Source: an uncultured Pelagibacteraceae bacterium (GTDB lineage: Bacteria > Pseudomonadota > Alphaproteobacteria > Pelagibacterales > Pelagibacteraceae). From it: 53,428 bases of DNA. Every line of letters starts with the position of its first letter. Position 1 is the stretch's first letter. This document shows, piece by piece, positions 38,537 to 48,087 of this stretch. The translations under genes and the position numbers were made by a program. Under the pieces are notes generated by a model. It saw only the letters and a program-made list of their open reading frames with translations, made no database searches and was not told the origin of the DNA. The DNA is taken from contig CACHAX010000007.1 in the NCBI GenBank assembly GCA_902577875.1, forward strand, positions 1-53,428, read 5' to 3'.

Positions 38537-39571
38537 GTGAGAATTGAAGAAGAGCTAAAACTAGATTATTCAGACGTACTTTTTAGACCTAAAAGAAGCA
38601 CTCTTAAAAGTAGAAAAGATGTTAATTTAAAAAGAACTTATCGTTTTAAATACAGTAAAAACGAATGGTCTGGAATTCCTATAATGGCTGCTAACATGGA
38701 TGGTGTAGGTGTACTTGGTGTTGCCGAAAAATTATCAGAATATGGAATGATTACATGTTTAACAAAACAACATGATGTAAAAAAAATTAAACAATTCAAA
38801 AAAATTAAATCAATATATCTAAATGTAGCTTTAAGTATTGGAACAAAAAAAGAAGATTTTCAAAATTTAGATAAAGTTTTAAAAGAATTTAGTTTCATTA
38901 AATTTATATGCATTGATGTTGCAAACGGTTATTCAGAGCATTTTAGTAAATTTTTAAAATCTGTTAGAGATAAATATCCAACGAAAACAATCATAGCAGG
39001 TAACGTTGTTACTGCTGATATGACTCAAGAATTAATTTTATCAGGTGCAGATATTGTTAAAGTTGGAATTGGACCAGGTAGTGTCTGTACCACACGAATA
39101 CAAACAGGAGTTGGCTATCCACAGTTAAGTGCAGTGATAGAATGTGCTGATGCTGCTCATGGATTAGGTGCACATATAATTGCAGATGGCGGATGTACAT
39201 GTCCAGGTGATGTTGCTAAAGCATTTGGCGGAGGAGCTGATTTTGTTATGCTTGGAGGAATGTTTGCAGGGCATGATGAAGGTAAAGGAAAATTAGTAAA
39301 ATCTAATGGCTCAAAGTATGTTGAATTTTACGGATCAAGTTCTGAAACTGCAAATAACAAACATTATGGTGGACTATCAGACTACAGAAGTAGCGAAGGC
39401 AGAACAGTAAGAGTTAAGTACCGTGGCAAAATTAATGATACTATTTTAAATATTTTAGGTGGTGTGAGAAGCAGTTGTACATATGTTGGAGCACCCTCTT
39501 TAAAACAATTAAGTAAGTGCACAACTTTTGTAAGAGTTACTAAGCAATTTAACGATACTTTTACTAAATAA
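38537..39571 (+). CDS. guaC: GMP reductase
   Basis: Deaminates GMP to IMP with NADPH. From GTG at 38537 the product is 344 aa and starts [20 protein letters not shown], closely matching E. coli GuaC from its first residue, so I prefer this over an ATG six codons upstream (38519). Conserved parts are [23 protein letters not shown], the catalytic loop [12 protein letters not shown] with the nucleophilic Cys, [19 protein letters not shown] and the C-terminal [12 protein letters not shown]. It is the GuaC type rather than an IMP dehydrogenase because it lacks CBS domains. The next gene begins directly after its stop. Confidence 0.95.
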   Translation: MRIEEELKLDYSDVLFRPKRSTLKSRKDVNLKRTYRFKYSKNEWSGIPIMAANMDGVGVLGVAEKLSEYGMITCLTKQHDVKKIKQFKKIKSIYLNVALSIGTKKEDFQNLDKVLKEFSFIKFICIDVANGYSEHFSKFLKSVRDKYPTKTIIAGNVVTADMTQELILSGADIVKVGIGPGSVCTTRIQTGVGYPQLSAVIECADAAHGLGAHIIADGGCTCPGDVAKAFGGGADFVMLGGMFAGHDEGKGKLVKSNGSKYVEFYGSSSETANNKHYGGLSDYRSSEGRTVRVKYRGKINDTILNILGGVRSSCTYVGAPSLKQLSKCTTFVRVTKQFNDTFTK

Positions 39572-40645
39572 ATGAAAGAGTATTCTATAGCTTCAATTGC
39601 TGGTGACGGCATTGGTAAAGAAGTTGTACCTGAAGCACAAAAAATTTTAAAAGAAATTTCTCAGCAACATCAATTCAAATTAAAGATAGAGGATTATGAT
39701 TTCGCATCATGTGATTATTATGAAAAGCACGGAAAAATGATGCCCGATGACTGGAAAGATAAATTAACTAAACATGATGCAATTTTTTTTGGTGCAGTTG
39801 GCATGCCAGATAAATACCCTGACCATATTACACTTTGGGGTTCTTTATTAAAATTTAGAAGAGAGTTTGATCAGTTTATTAATTTAAGACCTGTAAAGCT
39901 TTTTGAAGGTGTTAATGCACCATTAGCTAAAAAAAAACCTGGTGATATTGATATGATAATTGTAAGAGAAAATACTGAAGGAGAGTACTCATCAGTCGGT
40001 GGAAGAATGTATCAGGGAACTGATAGAGAGGTTGTTATTCAAGAAACAGTAATGTCAAAATATGGAATAGATAGAGTTCAACGATTTGCTTTTGAATTGG
40101 CTAAAAAAAGAAAAAGAAAAAAATTAACAAGTGCAACAAAATCAAATGGAATATCTATTACAATGCCTTATTGGGATGAAAGATTTAATGAAAATAAAAA
40201 AAATTATCCTGATGTTGAAACTGATCAGTACCATATTGATATATTAGCTGCTCGATTTGTTCTAAGTCCTGAACGTTTTGATGTTATAGTCGCATCAAAC
40301 CTTTTTGGAGATATTTTATCAGATCTAGGACCGGCTTGTACTGGAACAATTGGAATTGCACCGTCTGGAAATATAAATCCAACGAATAAGTATCCATCAT
40401 TATTTGAACCTGTACATGGATCTGCGCCAGATATTGCGGGGCAAGGGATAGCTAATCCAGTTGGACAAATTTGGTCAGCTGCAATGATGTTGGACTATCT
40501 AGGTGAAAAAGAAGCTTCTGATAGAATAGTAAAATCAATTGAATTAACTCTTAAAGATAAAGACAGTCGAACAAAAGATCTTCAAGGCTCTAGTAATACA
40601 GAACAGTGTTCAAAAAAAATTTTAGATAATCTTAGTTCAGTCTAA
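39572..40645 (+). CDS. Tartrate/D-malate dehydrogenase family protein
   Basis: NAD-dependent beta-hydroxyacid oxidative decarboxylase of the isocitrate/isopropylmalate dehydrogenase family, 357 aa. SIASIAGDGIGKEVVPEA, FFGAVGMPDKYPDHITLWG, LRPVKLFEGV, VRENTEGEYSSVGG, IVASNLFGDILSDLGP and EPVHGSAPDIAGQG mark the tartrate dehydrogenase (TtuC) and D-malate dehydrogenase (DmlA) subgroup rather than LeuB. Metal-binding Asp residues are in the NLFGDILSD block. D-malate, tartrate or a related hydroxyacid is the likely substrate. The ATG follows the guaC stop with no gap, and an EamA carrier gene comes 15 bases later. Confidence 0.9.
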   Translation: MKEYSIASIAGDGIGKEVVPEAQKILKEISQQHQFKLKIEDYDFASCDYYEKHGKMMPDDWKDKLTKHDAIFFGAVGMPDKYPDHITLWGSLLKFRREFDQFINLRPVKLFEGVNAPLAKKKPGDIDMIIVRENTEGEYSSVGGRMYQGTDREVVIQETVMSKYGIDRVQRFAFELAKKRKRKKLTSATKSNGISITMPYWDERFNENKKNYPDVETDQYHIDILAARFVLSPERFDVIVASNLFGDILSDLGPACTGTIGIAPSGNINPTNKYPSLFEPVHGSAPDIAGQGIANPVGQIWSAAMMLDYLGEKEASDRIVKSIELTLKDKDSRTKDLQGSSNTEQCSKKILDNLSSV

Positions 40646-40660
40646 AATTTAATCAAAATT

Positions 40661-41542
40661 ATGAATTTACTTAAAAATAAATCTATTACTAAAGTCATAA
40701 TTTTATCTATATCGGGATTTTTTATTTTAGTTTGCCAGGATTCAACTGCAAAATATCTTGGAACATTAATGCCATTAAATCAAGTAATTTGGGGTAGATT
40801 TTTTTTTCACTTTGTTATTATTTTAATTTTATTTGCAATATTAAAACCTAAGTTAAACTTAAAAAGCAATTTTAAAATTAATATTATTAGATCTATATTA
40901 ATGGTTTTTGCTACTTTTTTTTTCATTCATTCTTTACAAAAATTTGACCTTGTGGATATCTATGTGGTTTTCTTCTCAGCTCCATTAATAGTATCAATTC
41001 TGACAGCATTGTTTTTAAAAGATATTCTTTCTCCTAAAGGTATAATTTTAATGTTGTTAAGCTTTGGATGTATAATTTATTCAATGAGTCCAAGTATGAA
41101 AGTTTTAAGTTTAGACTTAATTTTTCCTTTGGTACCACCGGTATGTTGGGCTTTATATCAATTTTTTACAAAATTTATTTCTGGTAATAATGATCCTTTA
41201 GTGGCGTTATTTTATGCTGCTGTAGTAGGGGCTATTGTTTTCTCTATTTATGTAATGTTAGACTGGACACCAATTGAGAATAAAAGTTTGTGGATTTGGC
41301 TAGTGTTTCTAGGCGTATTAGGTTTTACAAGTCATCTTTTAATTATATTTGCAATTCAGCTATCAAATTTATCTTTTGTAACTAATTTTCAATATTCACA
41401 ATTAATTTGGTCAACATTAATCAATTTTTATATATTCGGAGTACCTTTTGATTTTAATAAAACTTTTGGAGTTATTGGAATAATAGTTTTTGGAGTTTTA
41501 TTTGTGCAGGCCGAAAGTAGAAAAAAGAAAATTAGTTCTTAA
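40661..41542 (+). CDS. DMT superfamily (EamA) transporter
   Basis: Ten-helix drug/metabolite-type membrane carrier, 293 aa. Two EamA halves are seen: the first includes DSTAKYLGTLMPLNQVIWGRF with the loop HSLQKFDLVDIYVVFFSAPL, the second PPVCWALYQFFTKFISG and LVFLGVLGFTSHLLIIFAIQ. The substrate is unknown. Position after the tartrate/malate dehydrogenase suggests a related export or uptake role, but that is weak. It overlaps the convergent dimethylglycine dehydrogenase gene by 11 bases. Confidence 0.9.
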   Translation: MNLLKNKSITKVIILSISGFFILVCQDSTAKYLGTLMPLNQVIWGRFFFHFVIILILFAILKPKLNLKSNFKINIIRSILMVFATFFFIHSLQKFDLVDIYVVFFSAPLIVSILTALFLKDILSPKGIILMLLSFGCIIYSMSPSMKVLSLDLIFPLVPPVCWALYQFFTKFISGNNDPLVALFYAAVVGAIVFSIYVMLDWTPIENKSLWIWLVFLGVLGFTSHLLIIFAIQLSNLSFVTNFQYSQLIWSTLINFYIFGVPFDFNKTFGVIGIIVFGVLFVQAESRKKKISS

Positions 41543-43970
41543 AATCCTTATTGTTTAAAGGTTTTTCTAATACCTCTGCTGGATATTTTTGTTTTTCTAT
41601 TTCGATATATATATTTTTATCTTTTAATGTTTCAACTGTATTTCCAGAATTGACATATCCAAATGAAAGATTTTTATCATAACAAAAAGAATAATTTCCT
41701 GAAGTTGTTCTGCCAATTATTTTGTCATCCATATAAATAGGTTCTTCATGTAGTAAAAGTGGCTCACCTGGTTTACTGTCTTTAAGAGTAAACATCATCA
41801 TCCTTTTATCTAATTTTTGGTCTTTAATTTTTAATAGAGCATCTTTTCCAATAAAGTTTACATTTTTCCTATAACTAATTGCAAATTTTAAACCTGCTTG
41901 ATACTGATTTTCTTCTGGTGAAATATCATGTCCCCAGTGCACAAATCCACTTTCCATTCTCATAATATCCATTGCATGCATTCCACAATGAGACATTTCA
42001 AAGTTTTTCCCCTCTTCAATCAGAATTTCATATAAATCCTTAGCTAAACTTGAGTCAACGTAAAGCTCAAATCCTAATTCACCAACGTAAGAAAGTCGTT
42101 GAGCCCAAATTTTGAAACCATTTATCATTATAAACTTTCCAGTTCCAAACTTAAATTTATCATTACTAAAATCATCATTACTTATTTTCGAAATCATCTC
42201 TCTACTCTTTGGACCAAATAATCCTAGACAACAAATATCTTCTGTTACATCTGTAAAAGAAACATCTTCATCCAAATACTTTAAGATATGATGTTTATCA
42301 TGCTCTCTTGTTGCTGCTGAGCTTACAACTCTAAAAAAGTTTTTATCCTTACATACAACAGTTAAATCTGTTTCTATTCCTCCATCTTCATTTAGCATAT
42401 GAGTGTAAGTTGTTTTTCCAATTTCATTTTTAATATTTGCAGTACATAACTTTTGTAATTCTTGATGAGTTTTTTCACCTTTCAAATCAAATTTTGAAAA
42501 TGTTGAAAAATCAAATAGACCAACATTTTTTCTTGCATTTAAAGTCTCGTGTTTTACTGATGGGTACCAATTTTGATAATTAAAACTATATTCGTATTTA
42601 GGCTCCTTACCATTTAATGAATACCACATTGGTCTTTCAAAACCTCCTGCAACTCCAAAACAAGCTCCAGCATTTTTTAATTCCTCGTGGTAAGGTAAAA
42701 GTTTTTGATTTCTTGATGTATTGTGCTGTTTAAATGGCCAATGCATTCCATAAAGATCACCAAGAGTTTCTGTTACTCTTTCCATAATAAAGTTTTTTGA
42801 TGAATGGAATTTTTGAAACCTTTTAATATCCACTGAAAATAAATCTTCATTAATATGTCCATTCATCATCCATTCAGCAGTAACTCTACCCGCTCCTCCT
42901 GAGCTAGCAATCCCGATACTATTAAAGCCACAACATGTATATAGATTTTTAACTTCAGGAGTTTCTCCTAACAAATATTGAGTATCTGGAGTAAAAGACT
43001 CGGGACCAGAGAAAAATTTTCTTATTCCTGCACTTTCTAACATTGGTAATCTATGAAATGATTTTTCTAAGTAAGGTTCAAAGTGATCAAAATCATCTGG
43101 GAGTTCACCAAATGAAAAATTATCTGGAACTCTTCCTGTATCTTTAAATGCTGGTTTTGCATTTGGTTCAAAAATACCTACAAGCATTTTTCCTGCATCT
43201 TCTTTTAAATATAAACAAGCATTATAATCTCTCAGCACTGGAAGATTTTGAGGTAAATCTTTTATTGGTTCTGTGATGATATAGAAATGCTCGTTTGGAT
43301 ATAATGGAATACTTACATTTATTTCTTCACCTAATTGTCTTGACCACATTCCTGTTGCCATAACAACATATTCACAATCGATGATACCTTTATCAGTTTC
43401 TACCCCACTAATTCTAGAATTTTTAATTAAAATTTTTTTAACAGGTGTCTTTTCAAAAATCTTTGCACCCTCCATTCTTGCAGCTTTTGCAAGCACATTG
43501 GTTACTCCAACTGGATCTGCTTGACCATCTTTCGGCATGTAAACACCACCTAGAATATCTTCACTATGTAATACGGGATACAATTCCTTTAAACGTTTTT
43601 TATTAAGAACTTCTACTTCAACATCTGATAATTGAGCAGCTGTTGCTTGTCTTAGTAGTTCTTGCATTCTTTCTTTGGTAGATGCAACTGTTATTGCACC
43701 ATTTTGCTTCATTCCAGTTGATAGACCTGTAGTCTTTTCTAAAGCTTTATAAAGATCTAAAGAATATTTTCTTATTTTTGTAATTGTAGATGATGCACCT
43801 AATTGACCTAGAAGACCTGCTGCATGCCAAGTAGTTCCTGAAGTAAGTAAATCTCTTTCAAGTAAAACAACATCTTTCCATCCAAATTTTGCTAGATGAT
43901 AAGCGCATGATGTTCCAGCAACACCACCTCCAATAACAACAACTCTAGTGCTTTTAGGTAACTCTTTCAT
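41532..43970 (-). CDS. FAD-dependent dimethylglycine/sarcosine dehydrogenase-like protein
   Basis: An 812 aa two-part enzyme that would demethylate an N-methylated glycine (dimethylglycine or sarcosine) in glycine-betaine breakdown. The N-terminal half is a D-amino-acid-oxidase-type FAD domain: VVVIGGGVAGTSCAYHLA, ERDLLTSGTTWHAAG with His49 at the position of covalent FAD attachment in dimethylglycine dehydrogenase, then an FAO-type middle domain. The C-terminal half is a GcvT-like tetrahydrofolate domain (LFDFSTFSKFDLKG, GELGFELYVDSS, MHAMDIMRMESGF) that captures the one-carbon unit. It starts 26 bases after the iron-transporter ATPase stop. The precise substrate within the family is uncertain. 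Confidence 0.92.
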   Translation of the reverse strand: MKELPKSTRVVVIGGGVAGTSCAYHLAKFGWKDVVLLERDLLTSGTTWHAAGLLGQLGASSTITKIRKYSLDLYKALEKTTGLSTGMKQNGAITVASTKERMQELLRQATAAQLSDVEVEVLNKKRLKELYPVLHSEDILGGVYMPKDGQADPVGVTNVLAKAARMEGAKIFEKTPVKKILIKNSRISGVETDKGIIDCEYVVMATGMWSRQLGEEINVSIPLYPNEHFYIITEPIKDLPQNLPVLRDYNACLYLKEDAGKMLVGIFEPNAKPAFKDTGRVPDNFSFGELPDDFDHFEPYLEKSFHRLPMLESAGIRKFFSGPESFTPDTQYLLGETPEVKNLYTCCGFNSIGIASSGGAGRVTAEWMMNGHINEDLFSVDIKRFQKFHSSKNFIMERVTETLGDLYGMHWPFKQHNTSRNQKLLPYHEELKNAGACFGVAGGFERPMWYSLNGKEPKYEYSFNYQNWYPSVKHETLNARKNVGLFDFSTFSKFDLKGEKTHQELQKLCTANIKNEIGKTTYTHMLNEDGGIETDLTVVCKDKNFFRVVSSAATREHDKHHILKYLDEDVSFTDVTEDICCLGLFGPKSREMISKISNDDFSNDKFKFGTGKFIMINGFKIWAQRLSYVGELGFELYVDSSLAKDLYEILIEEGKNFEMSHCGMHAMDIMRMESGFVHWGHDISPEENQYQAGLKFAISYRKNVNFIGKDALLKIKDQKLDKRMMMFTLKDSKPGEPLLLHEEPIYMDDKIIGRTTSGNYSFCYDKNLSFGYVNSGNTVETLKDKNIYIEIEKQKYPAEVLEKPLNNKDFKN

Positions 43971-43996
43971 GCGTATTTAGATTTATATAATTAAAT

Positions 43997-45052
43997 TTAA
44001 AAGCAAACAATATGATCAATATGGATGGGTCTTTTTATGCCAAATTTTTCATCAACTTCGTGTTGATGAATATGATGAGAATGCACAAAAACTGGTATTA
44101 ATTTATTACTTAATGTTTTTAATGTATAAATAAAATTTGAACCTCGGAATTTTCTATCTACGACTTCCAGTTTAAGATTGCTTGTATCATCATGTTGTAA
44201 GTCCTCTGGCTGTATTAAAAGTTTTACTTTAGATCCTATTGGAAATGGTCTAGCAAAATTTCCTGTTATTGTTCCTAAATCCTCATTTTCCAGACTTTTG
44301 GGACTAGTAACCTCAGCAGGTATTAAAATTCCTCTATTTAGAAAATTAACTACTTCAACTGAATTTGGTAAATGGTAGACATTATATGGATCATCATATT
44401 GCTTTAACTCACCGTCTAAAATTATTCCACATTTGCTACCTAAGTAAAAAGCTTCATATGAGTCATGGGTAACAATAATTGTTGTGATTTTAGAATTTGT
44501 TAAAATTTGTTTTAATTCAACTTGAATTTCCTCTTTAAAACTTTGGTCTACATTTGATAACGGCTCATCAAGCATTAATAAATCTGGTTGAGAGACCAAT
44601 GACCTTGCTAAAGAAGCTCTTTGGGCTTCACCAGCACTTATCTCATGCGGAAATTTATTTAATATTTTATTTAAATTTAAAAAATTAATTATTTCTTTAG
44701 TTTCTATTTTCTTTTCATTTTTCACTCTATCAGAGCCAAGATTTATATTTTTTTCTATATTGTAATGAGGAAATAAACTGTTTTCTTGAAATGATAGAGC
44801 AATATTACGATTTTCCGGTTCAATATGGATATTTTCAGAAGAAAGTGTTCTGCCTTTTAAATTAATTTTACCTTTATTAATTTTTTCTAGACCCGCAATA
44901 GTTCTTAATATTGTAGTTTTGCCTATACCCGATGGACCAAGTAAACAAACAATATCTCCTTCATTTTCAATATTTAAAGTAACATTATTAACTTTATTTT
45001 TTCCACCAGCAGCAAAAGATACATTTTCAATTTCAAAAAAATTATTAGCCAT
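43997..45052 (-). CDS. Fe(III) ABC transporter ATP-binding protein (FbpC-like)
   Basis: Cytoplasmic ATPase of the iron importer, 351 aa. Walker A is GPSGIGKTT, the signature loop is ISAGEAQRASLARSL (a departure from LSGGQ, as in several iron importers), Walker B is LLMLDEPLS, followed by the switch His in IIVTHDS. After about residue 240 comes a TOBE-type regulatory domain typical of FbpC/CysA/MalK-like subunits. It shares a base with the permease stop (45052). Confidence 0.92.
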   Translation of the reverse strand: MANNFFEIENVSFAAGGKNKVNNVTLNIENEGDIVCLLGPSGIGKTTILRTIAGLEKINKGKINLKGRTLSSENIHIEPENRNIALSFQENSLFPHYNIEKNINLGSDRVKNEKKIETKEIINFLNLNKILNKFPHEISAGEAQRASLARSLVSQPDLLMLDEPLSNVDQSFKEEIQVELKQILTNSKITTIIVTHDSYEAFYLGSKCGIILDGELKQYDDPYNVYHLPNSVEVVNFLNRGILIPAEVTSPKSLENEDLGTITGNFARPFPIGSKVKLLIQPEDLQHDDTSNLKLEVVDRKFRGSNFIYTLKTLSNKLIPVFVHSHHIHQHEVDEKFGIKRPIHIDHIVCF

Positions 45053-46662
45053 CAGTCTTTCAAAATAAATTTAGATGTGATCAAAATAAATGTACTTGCA
45101 ATTAATATCAAGAATAATGATGGAACCGCTGCTGCTTCTAAAAGATCTTGAGATGCGAATATATATGCTGTCGTAGCAAAAGTTTCAAAGTTAAATGGTC
45201 TCAATATTAAAGTTATAGGTAATTCTTTTATTACTTCTATAGTAATCAATATTCCTATTAGAAATACTGAATTTTTTAAATAAGGAACGTGAATTCCTAA
45301 GAAAGTTTTTAATTTAGAGTAACCAAGAAGATAAGAACTTTCATCAATTGACCTATTTATTCTTTCGTAGCCAGTTTTCAATCCGTTATAAGCTAGTGAA
45401 TAAAATCTTATAAAATAAACTATCACTAAACCAAAAATAGATCCTATAAATATTTTCTTTATCGAATTAAATTCAAAGGCTTTGACAAAAGTATTGTCAA
45501 ACCAAGCAATAAAAGTGATGAATGCTACAGCTAAAATTACACCTGGGATTGCATATCCTGTAATTGAAAATGTCGTAAGAAAGTTTAAAAATTTACTTTT
45601 AGTTACTCTATTTCCATAATTTGAAATAAATGAAAAAACTACTAATACGATACTAGATAAAAAAACTAGATAAATAGTGTTTGAAAACAATTGAAAGGTA
45701 TTTAAATCAAATAAATTTTTTGGAAAAATTATTGTCCAATAAAACATTTGTAAAACAGGAAATAGAAAACTTATAAAAAATACTAAAAAACAAAACCCAA
45801 AAGCCAAAGTTCCTTTAGAAAAATTTAGTTTAATTTTCTTCTTTTCTTTAATACCACCTTTAATTGGAGAGTGATATTGAGCACGCTTTCTTGAGATATT
45901 TTCAATAAAAAAAAGTCCTAAAATAAATAACAGCAAAAAAAATGAAAGCTGGTTTGCAAAAGCTAAATCATCAAATGATATCCATGAATCATAAATTCCG
46001 GTAGTAAGAGTTGCTATTCCAAAAAACGATACTGCACCAAAATCAGATAATGTTTCCATTGCAACTAAGGCCAATCCTGCAACAATAGCTGGTCTAGCTG
46101 ATGGTAAAATAATCTTAAAAAAAGATTTATATTTCGAAAAACCTAGATTTTGTCCTAGTTCTATTAAATTTTGAGATTGATAATGAAAAGATGCTCTAGT
46201 TAGAACGTATACGTATCCAAATAGAGAAAAAGAAACTGATAAGATAGCACCAAGCATACCATCAAATTTTGGGATGGATTGATTATATTCACCAGGTCCA
46301 AATAAAGATTTTAAAATTGAATACAGTGTTCCAAAGTTTTCAAAAAAAGCTGTTAACGAATAAGCATAAATGTAAGCAGGTACCGCAAAAGATAAAATTA
46401 AGGCCCATTTAAAAAATTTAACACCTGGAAAATCATAAAATGAAACTACATAAGCACATCCAACACCTAAAAATAAAGTAAGTATTAATACTCCAATAAG
46501 TAAAGTTATAGAGTTATAGATGTACTCGATTAGAAAAGTATTTTTTAATATATCGTAGTAATTTGTTGTTTCTTCAAAGAAACTTGCAAACACAGTTAAA
46601 ATTGGGATTGCAACAATAAATGAAACTATAAAAGATGATACGTACCAGGAATTAAATTTCAT
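45052..46662 (-). CDS. Fe(III) ABC transporter permease (FbpB-like, fused double permease)
   Basis: A 536 aa inner-membrane protein with two permease domains in one chain, about 12 helices. Each half has an EAA-type loop: LGQNLGFSKYKSFFKIILP in the first and DESSYLLGYSKLKTFLGIHVP in the second. This layout is characteristic of FbpB/SfuB ferric-iron permeases. It is separated from the binding-protein gene by a small Cys-motif gene and a strong hairpin, so expression is probably lower than that of FbpA. Confidence 0.92.
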   Translation of the reverse strand: MKFNSWYVSSFIVSFIVAIPILTVFASFFEETTNYYDILKNTFLIEYIYNSITLLIGVLILTLFLGVGCAYVVSFYDFPGVKFFKWALILSFAVPAYIYAYSLTAFFENFGTLYSILKSLFGPGEYNQSIPKFDGMLGAILSVSFSLFGYVYVLTRASFHYQSQNLIELGQNLGFSKYKSFFKIILPSARPAIVAGLALVAMETLSDFGAVSFFGIATLTTGIYDSWISFDDLAFANQLSFFLLLFILGLFFIENISRKRAQYHSPIKGGIKEKKKIKLNFSKGTLAFGFCFLVFFISFLFPVLQMFYWTIIFPKNLFDLNTFQLFSNTIYLVFLSSIVLVVFSFISNYGNRVTKSKFLNFLTTFSITGYAIPGVILAVAFITFIAWFDNTFVKAFEFNSIKKIFIGSIFGLVIVYFIRFYSLAYNGLKTGYERINRSIDESSYLLGYSKLKTFLGIHVPYLKNSVFLIGILITIEVIKELPITLILRPFNFETFATTAYIFASQDLLEAAAVPSLFLILIASTFILITSKFILKD

Positions 46663-46698
46663 ATATTATAATCCGCCTTATAATCATGAAAATCAAAA

Positions 46699-46732
46699 GT
46701 GCCCATGGTTTAGGAGACCAAACCATAGGCAC
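46699..46732 (-). terminator. Strong hairpin upstream of the iron permease gene
   Basis: Arms 46699-46711 and 46720-46732 pair over 13 positions with one C·A mismatch (as read on the plus strand), with an 8-base loop. On the minus strand the stem is followed by TTTTGATT, giving an imperfect intrinsic terminator. It lies between the 57-codon gene and the permease, so it could limit read-through and set the binding-protein to permease ratio. Confidence 0.75.
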
Positions 46733-46745
46733 AAACTTTAGAAAA

Positions 46746-46919
46746 TCAAAAATTAAATACCTTTAGGATATGCGGAACCTCCTTAGTTTTAATTTCAGAC
46801 AATTTTCTATTATTTACACGTTTATTGATTTTTTCACACTCCGAAGCACATGCAGGACAGGCTTTGGTAGATTTATTATAATCAACTTCCGTAGTAAATT
46901 TTTTTTTAACAGCTGTCAT
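46746..46919 (-). CDS. 57-aa small protein with CxxCxxxC motif in the iron operon
   Basis: A frame of 57 codons whose ATG directly follows the binding-protein stop (TAA then ATG). The product is basic (many Lys), lacks signal peptide or membrane span, and has a compact cysteine motif, ACPACASEC (residues 20-28), able to bind a metal ion or an iron-sulfur cluster. No known family comes to mind. Position inside the Fe(III) operon, before the hairpin, argues that it is a real coupled gene and suggests a role in handling or sensing iron. Confidence 0.6.
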   Translation of the reverse strand: MTAVKKKFTTEVDYNKSTKACPACASECEKINKRVNNRKLSEIKTKEVPHILKVFNF

Positions 46920-47942
46920 TTACTTCCAACCAGCAGCTAACATTACTTCTAATGCATCTGCTTGTTTTGCACCGTATGACTTAACACTTGTTTTAGTATC
47001 CATTACAAAGTTCATCTCTTTGCCTGGAACTAAATCATTAGGTGTTACACCACCTATCATTGGATACTCAAAAGTATTATTTACAATGTGATTTTGAGCC
47101 TCTGTTGATAATAAAAACTCAACTAATTTTACAGCATTAGCTTTGTTTGGTGCATGTTTAAGCATACCAGCTCCACTAATATTAATGTGCGTTCCTCTAT
47201 CTTGTTGATTAGGGAAAAAAGGCATTACTTTTTTTGCTGCTTCTTGTTGTTCAGCACCTTTTTTTCCAGATAACATCAACGCATGATAGTATGTGTTTGC
47301 AACAGCAATATCAGCTTCTCCTGCAGCAACAGCCATGATTTGAGCACGGTCATTACCTTTTGGAGTTCTAGCCATGTTTGCTACAACAGCTTTAGACCAT
47401 TCTGCAGTTTTAGCTTTACCATTATTCTTAACAAGTGAAGCAACTAAAGATTGGTTATAAATGTTGTTAGATTTTCTTATTACTAATCTACCTTTCCATT
47501 TTGGATCAGCTAGACCTTCGTAAGTCATGCCATTAAGTTCGTTTGCATTTACTCTTTCAGGTGAATAATAAATTATTCTTGCTCTTTTAGCTATTCCAGT
47601 CCATTTTGCAGATCTAAATTGTGCAGGTACGGCATCCTTAATAGCTTTTGACCAACCTGCATTTTGCATCATTCCTTTTGCTGCAAATGCACCTAGTCTT
47701 CCAGCATCAGCTGTGATGTATAAATCTCCAACACAGTCTGCTCCCTCTTCAGTAATTCTTTTTTGAAGAGCTTTGTCTTTTCCTGAAACTACGTTTACTT
47801 TAATTCCTGTTGCTGCTGTAAACTTTTCATATAATTGAATGTCAGAATCATAGTGTCTAGCACTAAAAATATTGACCTCAGCTGCAATCGTAAAACTTGA
47901 AATTAAAGCAAAAAACAATGAAATTATTGTTATTTTTCTCAA
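46920..47942 (-). CDS. Fe(III) ABC transporter substrate-binding protein (FbpA/FutA-like)
   Basis: Periplasmic ferric-iron receptor, 340 aa, with signal peptide MRKITIISLFFALISSFTIA (cleavage near AA-EV). The paired iron-ligand tyrosines are Tyr218-Tyr219 in VANTYYHALM; an N-terminal FSARHYDSDIQLYEKF block and RIIYYSPERVN are typical of the FutA/FbpA group. The start is TTG at 47942, with AAGGAG four bases before it. A Fur-like box and a long inverted repeat lie upstream, so iron-repressed expression is likely. Confidence 0.94.
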   Translation of the reverse strand: MRKITIISLFFALISSFTIAAEVNIFSARHYDSDIQLYEKFTAATGIKVNVVSGKDKALQKRITEEGADCVGDLYITADAGRLGAFAAKGMMQNAGWSKAIKDAVPAQFRSAKWTGIAKRARIIYYSPERVNANELNGMTYEGLADPKWKGRLVIRKSNNIYNQSLVASLVKNNGKAKTAEWSKAVVANMARTPKGNDRAQIMAVAAGEADIAVANTYYHALMLSGKKGAEQQEAAKKVMPFFPNQQDRGTHINISGAGMLKHAPNKANAVKLVEFLLSTEAQNHIVNNTFEYPMIGGVTPNDLVPGKEMNFVMDTKTSVKSYGAKQADALEVMLAAGWK

Positions 47943-47995
47943 TCTACTCCTTAAATTAATATATTAATTAAACGTTATTTGTCCTGCACTGCGGA

Positions 47996-48010
47996 TGATA
48001 ACTATTCTCA
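47996..48010. promoter_or_regulatory. Fur-like box upstream of the iron operon
   Basis: TGATAACTATTCTCA matches the 7-1-7 Fur consensus TGATAATnATTATCA at 12 of 14 specified positions. It lies 54 bases before the fbpA-like start. Binding by a Fur-family protein is inferred from sequence and context. Confidence 0.65.
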
Positions 48011-48017
48011 ATGTAAA

Positions 48018-48054
48018 TGATTATCAATTGCAATAATGTCGCAATTGATAATCA
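48018..48054. promoter_or_regulatory. 14-bp perfect inverted repeat, probable operator
   Basis: TGATTATCAATTGC (48018-48031) and GCAATTGATAATCA (48041-48054) are perfect inverted copies around a 9-base spacer. The right part, TGATAATCAATCGCA, also matches the Fur 7-1-7 consensus at 11 of 14 positions. No T-run follows on the minus strand, so an operator for the iron operon is preferred over a LysR terminator. Confidence 0.6.
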
Positions 48055-48087
48055 ATCGCAATTAGTGCTGTTTTTTGAAAAATTTTA

